Of a stretch of 55,762 nucleotides of DNA, positions 17,981-26,518 are shown in pieces. The notes beneath the pieces are model-generated. The model was not told the origin of the DNA. It did not search any database and saw only the letters and a list, made by a program, of their open reading frames with translations. The translations under genes and the position numbers were made by a program. Source of the DNA: Flectobacillus roseus (GTDB lineage Bacteria; Bacteroidota; Bacteroidia; Cytophagales; Spirosomataceae); the NCBI RefSeq assembly GCF_030056665.1, contig NZ_JASHIG010000041.1, one strand, 5' to 3'. Numbering within the stretch: the first letter of the stretch is position 1; every line of letters begins with the position of its first letter.

Positions 17981-18046
17981 TTTTAGAGCAAGAAGCTCTC
18001 ATACATAAGTTAAGTAACAACGTAACAAAATAACGGAAATAAGAAA

Positions 18047-18241
18047 ATGGCACATCCTAAACGAAGACATTCGACAACTCGCAGAGATAAGAGACGTTCA
18101 CATGATTTTGCTACTCCAAAAGCAATCACTGTAGACCCAACTACTGGCGAAATTCACTTGCGTCACCGTGCACACGTATTCGAAGGTAACCTTTACTACA
18201 AAGGTAAAATGGTAGTAGAAGGTTATGCTGCACAAGCGTAA
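18047..18241 (+). CDS. rpmF: 50S ribosomal protein L32
   Basis: A 64-residue basic protein of the large ribosomal subunit. The N-terminus MAHPKRRHSTTRRDKRRSH and the HLRHRAHVFEGNLYYKGK segment are diagnostic. It contains no cysteine at all, so it is the zinc-free (C-minus) form. It is flanked by DUF177 and plsX, a conserved arrangement. ATG at 18047. Confidence 0.97.
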   Translation: MAHPKRRHSTTRRDKRRSHDFATPKAITVDPTTGEIHLRHRAHVFEGNLYYKGKMVVEGYAAQA

Positions 18242-18342
18242 TTGACACAATATTTTAGGTATTAAATAGGCTAAAGTTTCTGATTATCAGGGGTATAGCT
18301 AGTAAGTGTGTTTTTTAATATATAAAAAACACAAAAAAATAC

Positions 18343-18372
18343 TGTTTTCAACTTCTTAAAATGCTATTTTTG
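18343..18372 (+). promoter_or_regulatory. Possible internal promoter of plsX
   Basis: TATTTTTG at 18365-18372 matches the TAnnTTTG -7 box, 34 nt before the plsX ATG. The upstream element is weak (CTGTTTTC around 18342-18349). It may supplement read-through from the DUF177-rpmF promoter. Confidence 0.5.
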
Positions 18373-18405
18373 CAGTTACCAATTTTGCGTAAACAAAAAT
18401 AACCA

Positions 18406-19347
18406 ATGAATATAGGAGTTGATGCAATGGGCGGCGACTTCGCCCCGCAAGCCATAGTTGAAGGAGCAGTATTAGCAGCTAATGAGTTGCCCGAAGGTGT
18501 GACAATCGTATTGATTGGTCAAACAGAGGCAATTCAAACAGTTCTTGATAAACAAAATTATACGGGATCAAACATTAAAATTGTGGAGGCTAACGAAACA
18601 ATTGAAATGGGTGAGCATCCTGTAAAAGCCTTACAAGCTAAACCCAATTCCAGCATCGGAGTTGGGTTTAAACTTTTAAAGACAGGTGAAATCGATTCAT
18701 TTGGCTCAGCAGGTAATACTGGTGCGATGATGGTTGGGTCACTTTTCTCGATAAAGGCAATTGAAGGTGTTCAGCGCCCAGCAATCGCTGGCTTTGCGCC
18801 TCAAACCAACGGCAAAATGGCCGTAATGGTAGATATTGGTGCAAATGCTGACGTAAAACCTGAAATGCTTGAGCAGTTCGGCTTGTTAGGTTCTATTTAT
18901 TACCAAGCTACTACAGGAGAAGAAAACCCTAAAGTAGGTTTGATGAACATTGGCGAAGAAGCTGAAAAAGGCTCGCTCATTGCTCAGCAAGCTCACAAAC
19001 TAATGAAGGAAAATGCTAAAATGAACTTCATTGGTAATATCGAAGGAAAAGATTTCTTCAAGGGTAAAGCTGATGTGATTGTTACAGATGGCTTTACGGG
19101 AAATATTCTTTTGAAAATGGGTGAATCATTGTACGGCATAATGAAAGATCAAGGAGTTGAAACAAGTTTCCTTGACAAAACAAATTATGAAGCAGTAGGA
19201 GGTAGTCCAATCGTTGGAGTAAATGGCAATGTGATCATCGCTCATGGAGCTTCATCGGCCAAAGCTATCAAAAATATGATTCATCTTTCTACTAAAATTG
19301 TAGAATCTAAAGTTACAGAAAAGATCAAAGAAGCACTTAGTGCATAG
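18406..19347 (+). CDS. plsX: Phosphate acyltransferase PlsX
   Basis: Converts acyl-ACP to acyl-phosphate for the PlsY step of phospholipid synthesis and acts at the membrane face. The 313-residue length and motifs fit the family: MNIGVDAMGGDFAPQAIVEG at the N-terminus, GSAGNTGAMMVGS near 104-116, VDIGANADVKPEML, and VTDGFTGNILLKMGES near 226-241. The order rpmF-plsX-fabH is the classical lipid cluster. fabH follows after an 84-bp gap. Confidence 0.97.
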   Translation: MNIGVDAMGGDFAPQAIVEGAVLAANELPEGVTIVLIGQTEAIQTVLDKQNYTGSNIKIVEANETIEMGEHPVKALQAKPNSSIGVGFKLLKTGEIDSFGSAGNTGAMMVGSLFSIKAIEGVQRPAIAGFAPQTNGKMAVMVDIGANADVKPEMLEQFGLLGSIYYQATTGEENPKVGLMNIGEEAEKGSLIAQQAHKLMKENAKMNFIGNIEGKDFFKGKADVIVTDGFTGNILLKMGESLYGIMKDQGVETSFLDKTNYEAVGGSPIVGVNGNVIIAHGASSAKAIKNMIHLSTKIVESKVTEKIKEALSA

Positions 19348-19431
19348 TGAGTGTTCCTGCCAACTACCGTGTTGTGCTTGAAGGCACTTCACATGACGCT
19401 AGTTCGCAGGGCACTATTTATATTATTGAAC

Positions 19432-20421
19432 ATGACAAAGATCATTGCAGCAATTACAGGCGTTCAGGGGTATGTGCCAGAGGAAGTTTTAACTAACGCC
19501 GACTTAGCAAAAATTGTTGATACCACTGATGAATGGATAATTTCCCGTACAGGTATTAAAGAACGCCGCATCTTGCGCGGAGAAGGTCAAGGTACTTCGG
19601 TCATGGGAGCTGAAGCTGTAAGGAAACTATTGGAAAAAACCAATACGAAACCTGAAGAGGTAGATTTGTTGATTTGCGCTACAGTAACTCCTGATCATTT
19701 TTTCCCATCAACAGCCAACTTGATTTGTGATAAAGTAGGTATTTCATTCAATGCTTCCTACGACATCGCAGCTGCTTGCTCAGGCTTTTTGAATGCCTTG
19801 GTAACTGGTGCAATGTTTATTGAATCAGGTCGTTATAAGAAGGTGATTGTTGTAGGCGCCGATAAAATGTCAGCTATTGTTGACTATACAGACCGTTCTA
19901 CTTGCGTATTGTTCGGTGACGGTGCAGGTGCTGTAATGCTTGAGCCTAGTTCAGACGGTTTAGGCCTTCAAGATTTTATCTTAAAATCTGATGGGTCAGG
20001 TGCTAGCCACTTGATTCAGAAGGGTGGAGGTAGTGCATATCCTCCAACGCACGAAACCATTGATAATAAATGGCATCATATCCATCAGGAAGGTCAAGCT
20101 GTATTTAAGTTTGCCGTAACTCGTATGGCAGATGTTTCAGCCGAAATTATGGAGCGTAATAATCTTTCTGGTGATGATGTAGCCTTTTTGGTGCCACATC
20201 AGGCAAATAAAAGAATTATTGATGCTACAGCCAACCGAATGGGTGTTGGTCCTGAAAAAGTAATGCTCAATATTCATAAGTACGGAAATACCACTGCCGC
20301 TACCATTCCTTTGTGTTTGTGGGACTATGAAAGTCAGCTCAAAAAAGGTGATAATCTTATTCTTGCTGCATTTGGTGGAGGCTTTACTTGGGGGAGTGTT
20401 TACCTCAAATGGGCGTACTAA
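19432..20421 (+). CDS. fabH: 3-oxoacyl-ACP synthase III
   Basis: Condenses acetyl-CoA with malonyl-ACP to start fatty acid synthesis. With the ATG at 19432 the protein has 329 residues and begins MTKIIAAITGVQGYVPEEVL, matching the family. The frame stays open upstream (GTG 19351, ATG 19393), but those residues are not family-like. The catalytic triad is present: Cys116 in AACSGFLNAL, His in FLVPHQANKR and Asn in IHKYGNTTAATIP. The conserved C-terminal AAFGGGFTWGSVYLKW is intact. A hairpin terminator follows, separating it from efp. Confidence 0.96.
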   Translation: MTKIIAAITGVQGYVPEEVLTNADLAKIVDTTDEWIISRTGIKERRILRGEGQGTSVMGAEAVRKLLEKTNTKPEEVDLLICATVTPDHFFPSTANLICDKVGISFNASYDIAAACSGFLNALVTGAMFIESGRYKKVIVVGADKMSAIVDYTDRSTCVLFGDGAGAVMLEPSSDGLGLQDFILKSDGSGASHLIQKGGGSAYPPTHETIDNKWHHIHQEGQAVFKFAVTRMADVSAEIMERNNLSGDDVAFLVPHQANKRIIDATANRMGVGPEKVMLNIHKYGNTTAATIPLCLWDYESQLKKGDNLILAAFGGGFTWGSVYLKWAY

Positions 20422-20427
20422 AGTATC

Positions 20428-20480
20428 AAAACAGTAAACTTCCTAGCTAAATTTCATTAAACTGGGTAGTTTACTGTTTT
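20428..20480 (+). terminator. Terminator after fabH
   Basis: A 13-bp stem (AAAACAGTAAACT at 20428-20440, complement at 20468-20480) with a 27-nt loop, followed by more T residues. It ends the DUF177-rpmF-plsX-fabH unit. Confidence 0.75.
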
Positions 20481-20510
20481 TTTTTGTGCTAAGTTCAGAG
20501 AACATTTTTG

Positions 20511-20518
20511 TAATTTTG
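20511..20518 (+). promoter_or_regulatory. -7 box of an efp promoter
   Basis: TAATTTTG fits the TAnnTTTG element exactly, about 100 nt before efp. The TTG at 20484-20486 is 24 nt upstream, slightly further than usual, so the -33 element is uncertain. Confidence 0.5.
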
Positions 20519-20615
20519 CACATTCAAATTTTTGTAATTATCAAATTTGTAACTATTTAGTGTTCAGAAAGCAAAATTGCTTATGCTATTTCTTGTTTTC
20601 TAAATAATTGAAAAA

Positions 20616-21179
20616 ATGGCAACTACTGCAGACATCAGAAACGGACTAGTAATCAAATTTAACAACGATCTTTTTTCAGTTGTTGAGTTTTTACACGTAA
20701 AGCCAGGCAAAGGCCCTGCTTTTGTAAGAACAAAATTGAAATCATTGACTTCAGGAAAGGTAATCGATAACACATTCAACTCAGGGGTAGCAATTTTCCC
20801 TGTACGTGTAGAGCGTCGTTCTTTCCAATACTTGTATGAAGAAGAATTTGGTTATACTTTCATGGATAACGAAAACTTCGAACAAGTTACCTTAAACAAA
20901 GAGATGGTAGAAGCAGCAGACCTTATGAAAGAAGGTCAGTTGGTTGAAATCTTGATCAACGCAGAAACAGAGCAACCTATTTCTTGCGAAATGCCTCTAT
21001 TTGTAGAGCTTGTTGTTACTTATACCGAACCGGGTATCAAAGGTGACACAGCCAACTCTCCTAAAAAACCTGCCACTGTTGAAACTGGTGCTACGATCAC
21101 TGTACCATTATTCATTCAGAACGATGAGAAAATCAAGGTAGATACTCGTACATATGAATATGTAGAAAGAGTAAAATAA
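20616..21179 (+). CDS. efp: Translation elongation factor P
   Basis: Rescues ribosomes stalled at polyproline stretches. The 187-residue product has the three-domain EF-P layout: a KOW-like N-domain with the loop PGKGPAF whose tip is Lys32, a middle OB domain (about 65-125), and a C-terminal OB domain ending in PLFIQNDEKIKVDTRTYEY. Lys32, not Arg, implies a lysine-type or unmodified tip. The modifying enzyme is not in the window. It is 224 bp upstream of accB and may be co-transcribed with it. Confidence 0.97.
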   Translation: MATTADIRNGLVIKFNNDLFSVVEFLHVKPGKGPAFVRTKLKSLTSGKVIDNTFNSGVAIFPVRVERRSFQYLYEEEFGYTFMDNENFEQVTLNKEMVEAADLMKEGQLVEILINAETEQPISCEMPLFVELVVTYTEPGIKGDTANSPKKPATVETGATITVPLFIQNDEKIKVDTRTYEYVERVK

Positions 21180-21403
21180 TATCCTTCGATAAGTAATTGA
21201 TTTTCAATAAAGTTTTACTCCTCAAGATTTTACTGGCTCAACTAAAAATACTTATATTTACTGTATCTTTAGTCCTGAATTTATAGGACACTGTCCTTTT
21301 TCGGCCTTAATTTTTTGTGAGATGTATTCTTGAAAACAATTACTTATCTGAAATTCCCTTATACGTAAAATTTATCAATTAGACATTGTAACACCAACCT
21401 CCA

Positions 21404-21874
21404 ATGGAAAATAAAGAAATCCAAAAGCTATTAGATTTTATTGCTCAATCAACTCTTGATGAGGTAAACATCGAAACTTCTGAGTTGAAACTTTCAGTAA
21501 AGCGTTATGGTCAAGCGCCAGTGGTGCAACAAGTGGTAGCAACTCCAGCACCAGTAGTAGCGGCAGCTCCAGTTGCAGCTCCTGCGGCGGCGGCTCCAGC
21601 AGCTCCTGCAGCGGCGGCTCCAGCAGCAGCTTCTAACCGTGTGACTATCAAGTCTCCAATGATTGGTACATTCTACCGTTCTTCTAGCCCAGACTCTCCA
21701 TCATTCGTTGAAATTGGTTCAGAAGTGACAAAAGGTAAGCCAGTTTGTATCATCGAAGCTATGAAATTGTTTAACGAAATCGAATCAGAAGTATCTGGTC
21801 GTATCGTTGAAGTATTGGTAGAAAACGCAACACCTGTTGAGTTTGACCAACCTCTTTTCGTAGTTGAACAATAA
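21404..21874 (+). CDS. accB: Biotin carboxyl carrier protein of acetyl-CoA carboxylase
   Basis: Carries carboxybiotin between AccC and AccAD. The 156-residue protein has an N-terminal helix region, a flexible Ala/Pro linker (about 47-77, almost only Ala, Pro and Val) and the biotinyl domain with the biotin attachment motif EAMKLFNEIE, Lys121. accC follows 137 bp downstream. ATG at 21404. Confidence 0.97.
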   Translation: MENKEIQKLLDFIAQSTLDEVNIETSELKLSVKRYGQAPVVQQVVATPAPVVAAAPVAAPAAAAPAAPAAAAPAAASNRVTIKSPMIGTFYRSSSPDSPSFVEIGSEVTKGKPVCIIEAMKLFNEIESEVSGRIVEVLVENATPVEFDQPLFVVEQ

Positions 21875-22011
21875 GCCAACCATATTGAATTACCCCATCT
21901 ATTTGGTTTTATTTTTCAATAAGTCAAAAACTCTCTTATCGATTAGTGAGTTGTTGTTGCAATATCACATCGATAAAGATGTTTAGTTGAGTTTATAACT
22001 AAAGCTAAAGA

Positions 22012-23355
22012 ATGTTTAAGAAAATACTTATCGCCAACAGAGGTGAAATTGCCCTCCGCATCATTAGAACATGTAAGGAGATGGGCATCAAAACGGTAGC
22101 GATTTATTCTACTGCTGACCGTGAAAGCCTTCACGTAAAATTTGCTGACGAAGCTGTGTGTATTGGCCCACCGCCAAGCCGTCAGTCGTATTTGAATATC
22201 CCTGCGATTATTTCAGCAGCCGAAGTTACTGGCGCAGATGCAATCCACCCAGGATATGGTTTCTTGTCAGAAAATGCTGAGTTCTCTCGTATTTGTTCTG
22301 AATATGGTATCAAATTTATTGGTGCTACTGCAGAACAAATCAATTTGATGGGTGACAAAGCTACTGCGAAAGCTACCATGAAAATTGCAGGTGTCCCTGT
22401 AATTCCAGGTTCGGAAGGCTTGATTGATACAGTAGAAGATGCTAAGCGTATTGCGAAAGACATCGTTTATCCTGTTATTATCAAAGCTACAGCTGGTGGT
22501 GGTGGTCGTGGTATGCGTATTATCCGTCATGAAGATGAGTTCGAAAAGCTTTGGAATGATGCCAAAATGGAAGCAGCCAACGCTTTTGGAAACGATGGTA
22601 TCTACATGGAAAAATATGTGGAAGAACCTCGTCACATCGAAATACAAGTTGTAGGAGATCAATACGGAAAAGTATGTCACCTTTCTGAGCGTGATTGTTC
22701 TATTCAACGTCGTCACCAAAAACTTTGTGAAGAAACTCCTTCGCCTGCACTTACTCCAGAACTTCGTGAGAAAATGGGTGAGGCTGCAATTAAAGGGGCT
22801 TCTGCCATCAAATATGAAGGTGCTGGTACAATTGAATTCCTAGTGGATAAGCATGGTGATTTCTATTTCATGGAAATGAATACTCGTATCCAAGTAGAGC
22901 ACCCAATCACTGAAGAAGTTACAGATTTCGACTTGATTAAAGAACAAATTAAAGTAGCAGCTGGTGTACCTATTTCTGGACAAAACTATACGCCAAAATT
23001 GTATGCTTTAGAATGTCGTATCAATGCTGAAGACCCTGCGAATGGATTCCGTCCTTCGCCAGGTAAAATCACAAATCTTCACTTACCAGGAGGCCACGGA
23101 GTACGTATCGATAGCCATGTGTATGCTGGTTATACAATTCCACCAAACTATGACTCTATGATTGCGAAAGTAATTGTTTCGGGTCAGAGCCGTGAAGAGG
23201 TATTGTTGCGTATGAAACGTGCTTTGCAAGAGTTTGTAATCGATGGTATCAAAACTACGATTCCTTTCCATATCAAATTAATGGATGATAAACGATTCAA
23301 GTCTGGTCAATTCACAACAGCCTTTATGGAAGGTTTTGATTTGAAAAGCTTGTAA
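22012..23355 (+). CDS. accC: Biotin carboxylase subunit of acetyl-CoA carboxylase
   Basis: ATP-dependent carboxylation of biotin on AccB, the first step of malonyl-CoA formation. The 447-residue protein shows the N-terminal KILIANRGEIALRIIRTCKE, the ATP-grasp glycine loop KATAGGGGRGMRII near 158-171, ERDCSIQRRHQKLCEETPSP, the active-site MNTRIQVEHPITEEVT and a C-terminal domain (GFRPSPGKI, VYAGYTIPPNYDSMIAKV). It is the last gene of the cluster, closed by a strong terminator. Confidence 0.98.
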   Translation: MFKKILIANRGEIALRIIRTCKEMGIKTVAIYSTADRESLHVKFADEAVCIGPPPSRQSYLNIPAIISAAEVTGADAIHPGYGFLSENAEFSRICSEYGIKFIGATAEQINLMGDKATAKATMKIAGVPVIPGSEGLIDTVEDAKRIAKDIVYPVIIKATAGGGGRGMRIIRHEDEFEKLWNDAKMEAANAFGNDGIYMEKYVEEPRHIEIQVVGDQYGKVCHLSERDCSIQRRHQKLCEETPSPALTPELREKMGEAAIKGASAIKYEGAGTIEFLVDKHGDFYFMEMNTRIQVEHPITEEVTDFDLIKEQIKVAAGVPISGQNYTPKLYALECRINAEDPANGFRPSPGKITNLHLPGGHGVRIDSHVYAGYTIPPNYDSMIAKVIVSGQSREEVLLRMKRALQEFVIDGIKTTIPFHIKLMDDKRFKSGQFTTAFMEGFDLKSL

Positions 23356-23377
23356 TTGATTGGATTCAATTAGCCAT

Positions 23378-23411
23378 AAAAAAGGGTTCTGTGTATGCAG
23401 AACCCTTTTTT
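23378..23411. terminator. Bidirectional terminator, accC / LytTR regulator
   Basis: A 14-bp perfect stem (23378-23391 with 23398-23411) and a 6-nt loop, A tract on the left and T tract on the right. The stop of the opposing response-regulator gene begins at its right edge. Confidence 0.9.
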
Positions 23412-24130
23412 TATAAATTAGATTTTTCTTCGAAAAGCTTTTCTATGGTTTCTCGATATGATACCCCCAATGGGATTTTCAATTTATCCAAAATTACGTG
23501 TCGAGATGATATTCCTGTTACTTTGAAACGAGGCACTATATATGATTTATGTACCCTAATAAAGTTGAGCGGTTGTAATTTAATTTGTAAGTCGGAAATC
23601 GACTCACTGATTAGCACAGGCTTCTCTTTACTAAAAATTCGAGTATAAGCGCCTAATGCTTCGATATACTGAATGTCATTTACAAAGAACTTTAAAGATT
23701 CTCTGCCTGCTTTTAAGAAAATAATTTGTTCTTCCTGAACAACAGGTTTTTGAGAAGCTTTATTCTTGATATTGATATTGTCAATGGCTCTATTAACAGC
23801 TTTTAGGAATCGCTCAAAACTAAAGGGTTTGAGTAGATAATCTGTTACTCCTACATCAAAAGCCTCCATAGAATAATCGGAATGGCTCGTAGTAAGAATA
23901 ATCTGAGGAGGAGCTTCAAGCGTTTTAATGAGATCTAATCCAGAAATTTCGGGCATTTCAACATCAGAAAATAGAATATCCACCTTTCCTTGATGCAACA
24001 AAGGAATGGCTTCAATGGGATTACTAAAAACTTGAACGATTTCAAGATGCGGTAACCTCTTGATGTTGGTTTCTAAAATTTTTTGAGCGATGTCATCGTC
24101 TTCTAAAATGACACATCGATAAACTGTCAT
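23411..24130 (-). CDS. LytTR-family response regulator
   Basis: A 239-residue two-domain transcription factor. The receiver domain (about 1-122) has the acidic pocket (LEDDD at 9-13), phospho-acceptor Asp56 in FSDVEMPE, Thr80 and Lys100 in LLKPFSFERF. The LytTR DNA-binding domain follows (about 140-239: IIFLKAGRESLKFFVNDIQYIEA, FIRVHKSYIV). No histidine kinase is next to it, so its partner, perhaps a LytS/YehU-like kinase, must be elsewhere. ATG at 24128-24130. Confidence 0.92.
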   Translation of the reverse strand: MTVYRCVILEDDDIAQKILETNIKRLPHLEIVQVFSNPIEAIPLLHQGKVDILFSDVEMPEISGLDLIKTLEAPPQIILTTSHSDYSMEAFDVGVTDYLLKPFSFERFLKAVNRAIDNINIKNKASQKPVVQEEQIIFLKAGRESLKFFVNDIQYIEALGAYTRIFSKEKPVLISESISDLQIKLQPLNFIRVHKSYIVPRFKVTGISSRHVILDKLKIPLGVSYRETIEKLFEEKSNL

Positions 24131-24315
24131 GAATTAGGTGAATTATTCTGTTGTTAAATTGGCTAGAATGTACGGCGACTTCTAGAATGCAATTAGGAAA
24201 GGTTTGGCTAAAATTGACGAAAAGTTGGAAAAACAATTCATGAGAATGGTTTTCTACATCGCAACTTACGGGATTTTTGTTAGAAAATGAAATATAGAAG
24301 AAGGGAATTTAACAA

Positions 24316-24358
24316 AATTCCCAAGACATACTCAAGTTTTGAGCACATCTTGGGAATT
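24316..24358. other. Two-part hairpin of unknown role
   Basis: An 11-bp perfect outer stem (AATTCCCAAGA at 24316-24326, complement at 24348-24358), a symmetrical CATA/CACA internal loop and an inner CTCAA/TTGAG stem with a 3-nt loop. The T run after it is weak, so it is not a clear terminator. It could belong to a small RNA or to the leader of the LytTR gene. Confidence 0.5.
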
Positions 24359-24712
24359 GTATAATTTTCAAAAAGTAAGAATTAAAAATTCTTTAACTTA
24401 GACGAATTACGGTATTAATGATAATCTTAATGTCGAGTACTTAAACGAATCACAATGTTTATAAACTACTTAAGCTAATTTGTCTCATTTTATGATTTCT
24501 TAGGCGGTCAGATATTTAAGGGTATTGAGTAAGGATGTAATTGTATTACAAAATTACATTTTAATATTGATGTTGAATATTGACATATGCCTGTAGCTCA
24601 CCAACACACAAATTATCCTATGAATTGATGAACTAATGTATCAATTGAAGCCTTATTATTTATGAACTGCACAAATATCCCACGAACGTGCAGAGGTGTC
24701 AATTATAGATGG

Positions 24713-24720
24713 TAATTTTG
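24713..24720 (+). promoter_or_regulatory. -7 box before the DUF423 gene
   Basis: TAATTTTG matches TAnnTTTG and lies 20 nt before the ATG, which would give a very short leader. No good TTTG is seen upstream, only CGTG near 24687-24690 within an inverted CACG/CGTG pair. Confidence 0.45.
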
Positions 24721-24739
24721 GACAATAAATCATGAAGAT

Positions 24740-25114
24740 ATGAATAAGTTTTTTTTACAAGTTGGGGCTATCTTAGCTGCCCTATCTGTTGCACTTGGTG
24801 CATTTGGAGCACACGCGTTTAAAGCAAGCCTAGAGGCGATTGGTAGAACAGAAACCTTCGAAACGGCTGCTCGCTACCAAATGTATGGGGCATTGGGGTT
24901 GTTGGCTGTAGGAATATTGTCTGGAACATTCAAGCATGCTTTTGTAAGATATGCAGGCAATGCATTATTGGTAGGGACAATTATTTTTGCGGGAGCCTTG
25001 TACATGATTTGTGCTACAGGAGTCACTATGTGGGGAGCGGTTGCCCCAATCGGAGGTACATGCCTAATGGTAGGCTGGGTGTTGCTAGCCTTGGGAATTA
25101 CTAAAAGCAAGTAA
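24740..25114 (+). CDS. DUF423 family membrane protein
   Basis: A 124-residue protein of four predicted transmembrane helices. The N-terminal FLQVGAILAALSVALGAFGAHAFK and the AARYQMYGALGLLAVG segment are hallmarks of the DUF423 (YgdD-like) family of small inner-membrane proteins, whose function is not established. ATG at 24740. It stands alone and is followed by the repeat element at 25131-25390. Confidence 0.88.
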   Translation: MNKFFLQVGAILAALSVALGAFGAHAFKASLEAIGRTETFETAARYQMYGALGLLAVGILSGTFKHAFVRYAGNALLVGTIIFAGALYMICATGVTMWGAVAPIGGTCLMVGWVLLALGITKSK

Positions 25115-25130
25115 GTATATTTATTCTTAA

Positions 25131-25390
25131 TTTAGTGAGTTGAGATTGAGTAAATGAGTGATTATGTTAAATTTTTATTACATCGGTAGAGACGCAATGA
25201 TTGCATCTTAAGCCAAGCAAAATCTAGCATGGTAGCATCTAAAAGCGGTCAAAAAATATTTTCCAACCACTTTTTTGACGAAAACTTGTAGGATAGTCCC
25301 AATCTTAAAATTTGGAATGACTCATGTTTGATATAAGAATGCTGAAACTATTAAAATAATCACTCATTCACTCAATCTCAACTCACTCAA
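25131..25390. repeat. Inverted-repeat element (40-bp arms) enclosing repeat copy A
   Basis: The arms 25131-25170 and 25351-25390 are reverse complements at 37 of 40 positions and enclose about 180 bp. Inside is a segment (25186-25280) homologous, in the opposite orientation, to the element at 48684-48825: it shares GTAGAGACGCAATG, AAATCTAGCAT and the hairpin core AAAGCGGT...AATATTTTC. No ORF is inside, so it looks like a non-autonomous MITE- or REP-like element. Confidence 0.75.
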
Positions 25391-25393
25391 TTG

Positions 25394-26416
25394 TTAATGA
25401 ATCAGGACTTGCTCTAAACTCGCCCATACGATTTCACCCATAGTTTTGCACTTCAGAAATCTATCTGATTGATACCACCTAGCTAGTTCTTTTTTGAGAG
25501 ACTCGGTATTATCTACAGAGGCAATTTCATCTCTCGCCATTACTGACATCAGCTCGTACATCCTCTGTTGCTCTACCCTCAATCTTCCTGCAATGAGCGA
25601 TCTTTCTTCAATTTGGTATTGCTGAACAGATTCCGAAGTCATATATTTCATTCCAATTTCGACCAAAGGATAGTTTTGTTTAAAATATTGGGGCATATAT
25701 ACCGAACGTTTGCCTTCGTAGCTTTGTTGGTCAAAATCGATGGCTCGAATACGATAAAATACTTCTTCAAAATCGGGGGTAATATCAATAATAAAATTTG
25801 ATGAATGCATATCGCCCAATAGCTTTACAAAACATCGTTCATTAAACTTCACAAACTCTTTAGCCAATCGACGATAATTTACCTCTTCATAACTAGGTAG
25901 TTGCTTAAAGAATAAATCTCCAGGAATACCAATGATATGTTCTTCTACGACTGTATCCTCGAATGTGAGATAACTCATTCTATTGGGAGATAGTAGATGT
26001 TCTAGTTCCATGCCATATACTCGCGAGGAATCTGCACGCTTGACATAGAAATAGTCGAAGTTATCGTTCATTTTATTGACAATTCGAATGCGAAATGGCT
26101 GTGTGTTGCCATAAGTACATAAATCAATCCTATCGACATTGAGGTGATTAATAACTTTTTCGTCACCATCAGTACGTAAATCAGCATAAATTTTTTTTAA
26201 TCCTTCATACACAAAATCAATGTCATTGTGTGGATAAAATACCGTTTGCCAAAGCGTATCATTGCCAAATTTGTCATATAAACTTATAGCATTTTCAAAT
26301 CTCAACAAATCAGAATACTGTAAAGGCATGGCTATCTCACGCCCATATTTAATCAAATATTTTCTGAGCTGGAGATTAATTTTGAATGGAAGTTTCTTTT
26401 TTGAAATAAGAGCCAT
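25394..26416 (-). CDS. Kinase-fold hypothetical protein
   Basis: A 340-residue soluble protein not assigned to a named family here. It carries residues typical of the protein-kinase/aminoglycoside-phosphotransferase fold: a candidate ATP-binding Lys126 (FYVKRAD), Glu158/Glu159, a catalytic-loop motif GDMHSSNF at 201-208 (His204, Asn207) and a metal-binding IDFDQ at 226-230. The motif resembles HGDxHxxN of phosphotransferases, with Leu-Leu in place of the His before GD. No membrane segment. Neighbours (DUF423, MFS) do not hint at the substrate. It could phosphorylate a small molecule or be a pseudokinase. ATG at 26414-26416. Confidence 0.6.
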   Translation of the reverse strand: MALISKKKLPFKINLQLRKYLIKYGREIAMPLQYSDLLRFENAISLYDKFGNDTLWQTVFYPHNDIDFVYEGLKKIYADLRTDGDEKVINHLNVDRIDLCTYGNTQPFRIRIVNKMNDNFDYFYVKRADSSRVYGMELEHLLSPNRMSYLTFEDTVVEEHIIGIPGDLFFKQLPSYEEVNYRRLAKEFVKFNERCFVKLLGDMHSSNFIIDITPDFEEVFYRIRAIDFDQQSYEGKRSVYMPQYFKQNYPLVEIGMKYMTSESVQQYQIEERSLIAGRLRVEQQRMYELMSVMARDEIASVDNTESLKKELARWYQSDRFLKCKTMGEIVWASLEQVLIH

Positions 26417-26518
26417 ATTGCAAGATTTAGGCTGTAAACATCTTCTTTTTCAAGACTAAAATCAAGAGTTTTATTGGTAAAAGGTATAGGTGTCCAATAA
26501 ATTTTATCTACATTACAT

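Larger units (their letters stand above)
24131..24739. other. Long intergenic region between LytTR gene and DUF423 gene
   Basis: 609 bp without a convincing gene on either strand. It holds a long hairpin at 24316-24358 and a TAATTTTG box at 24713-24720, 20 nt before the DUF423 start. The promoter of the LytTR gene should be in the left part, but I see no clear box. Confidence 0.5.

Noticed and set aside
19351..19431. N-terminal extension of fabH from a GTG
   Set aside because: The added 27 residues do not fit the family, and the ATG at 19432 gives the canonical N-terminus.
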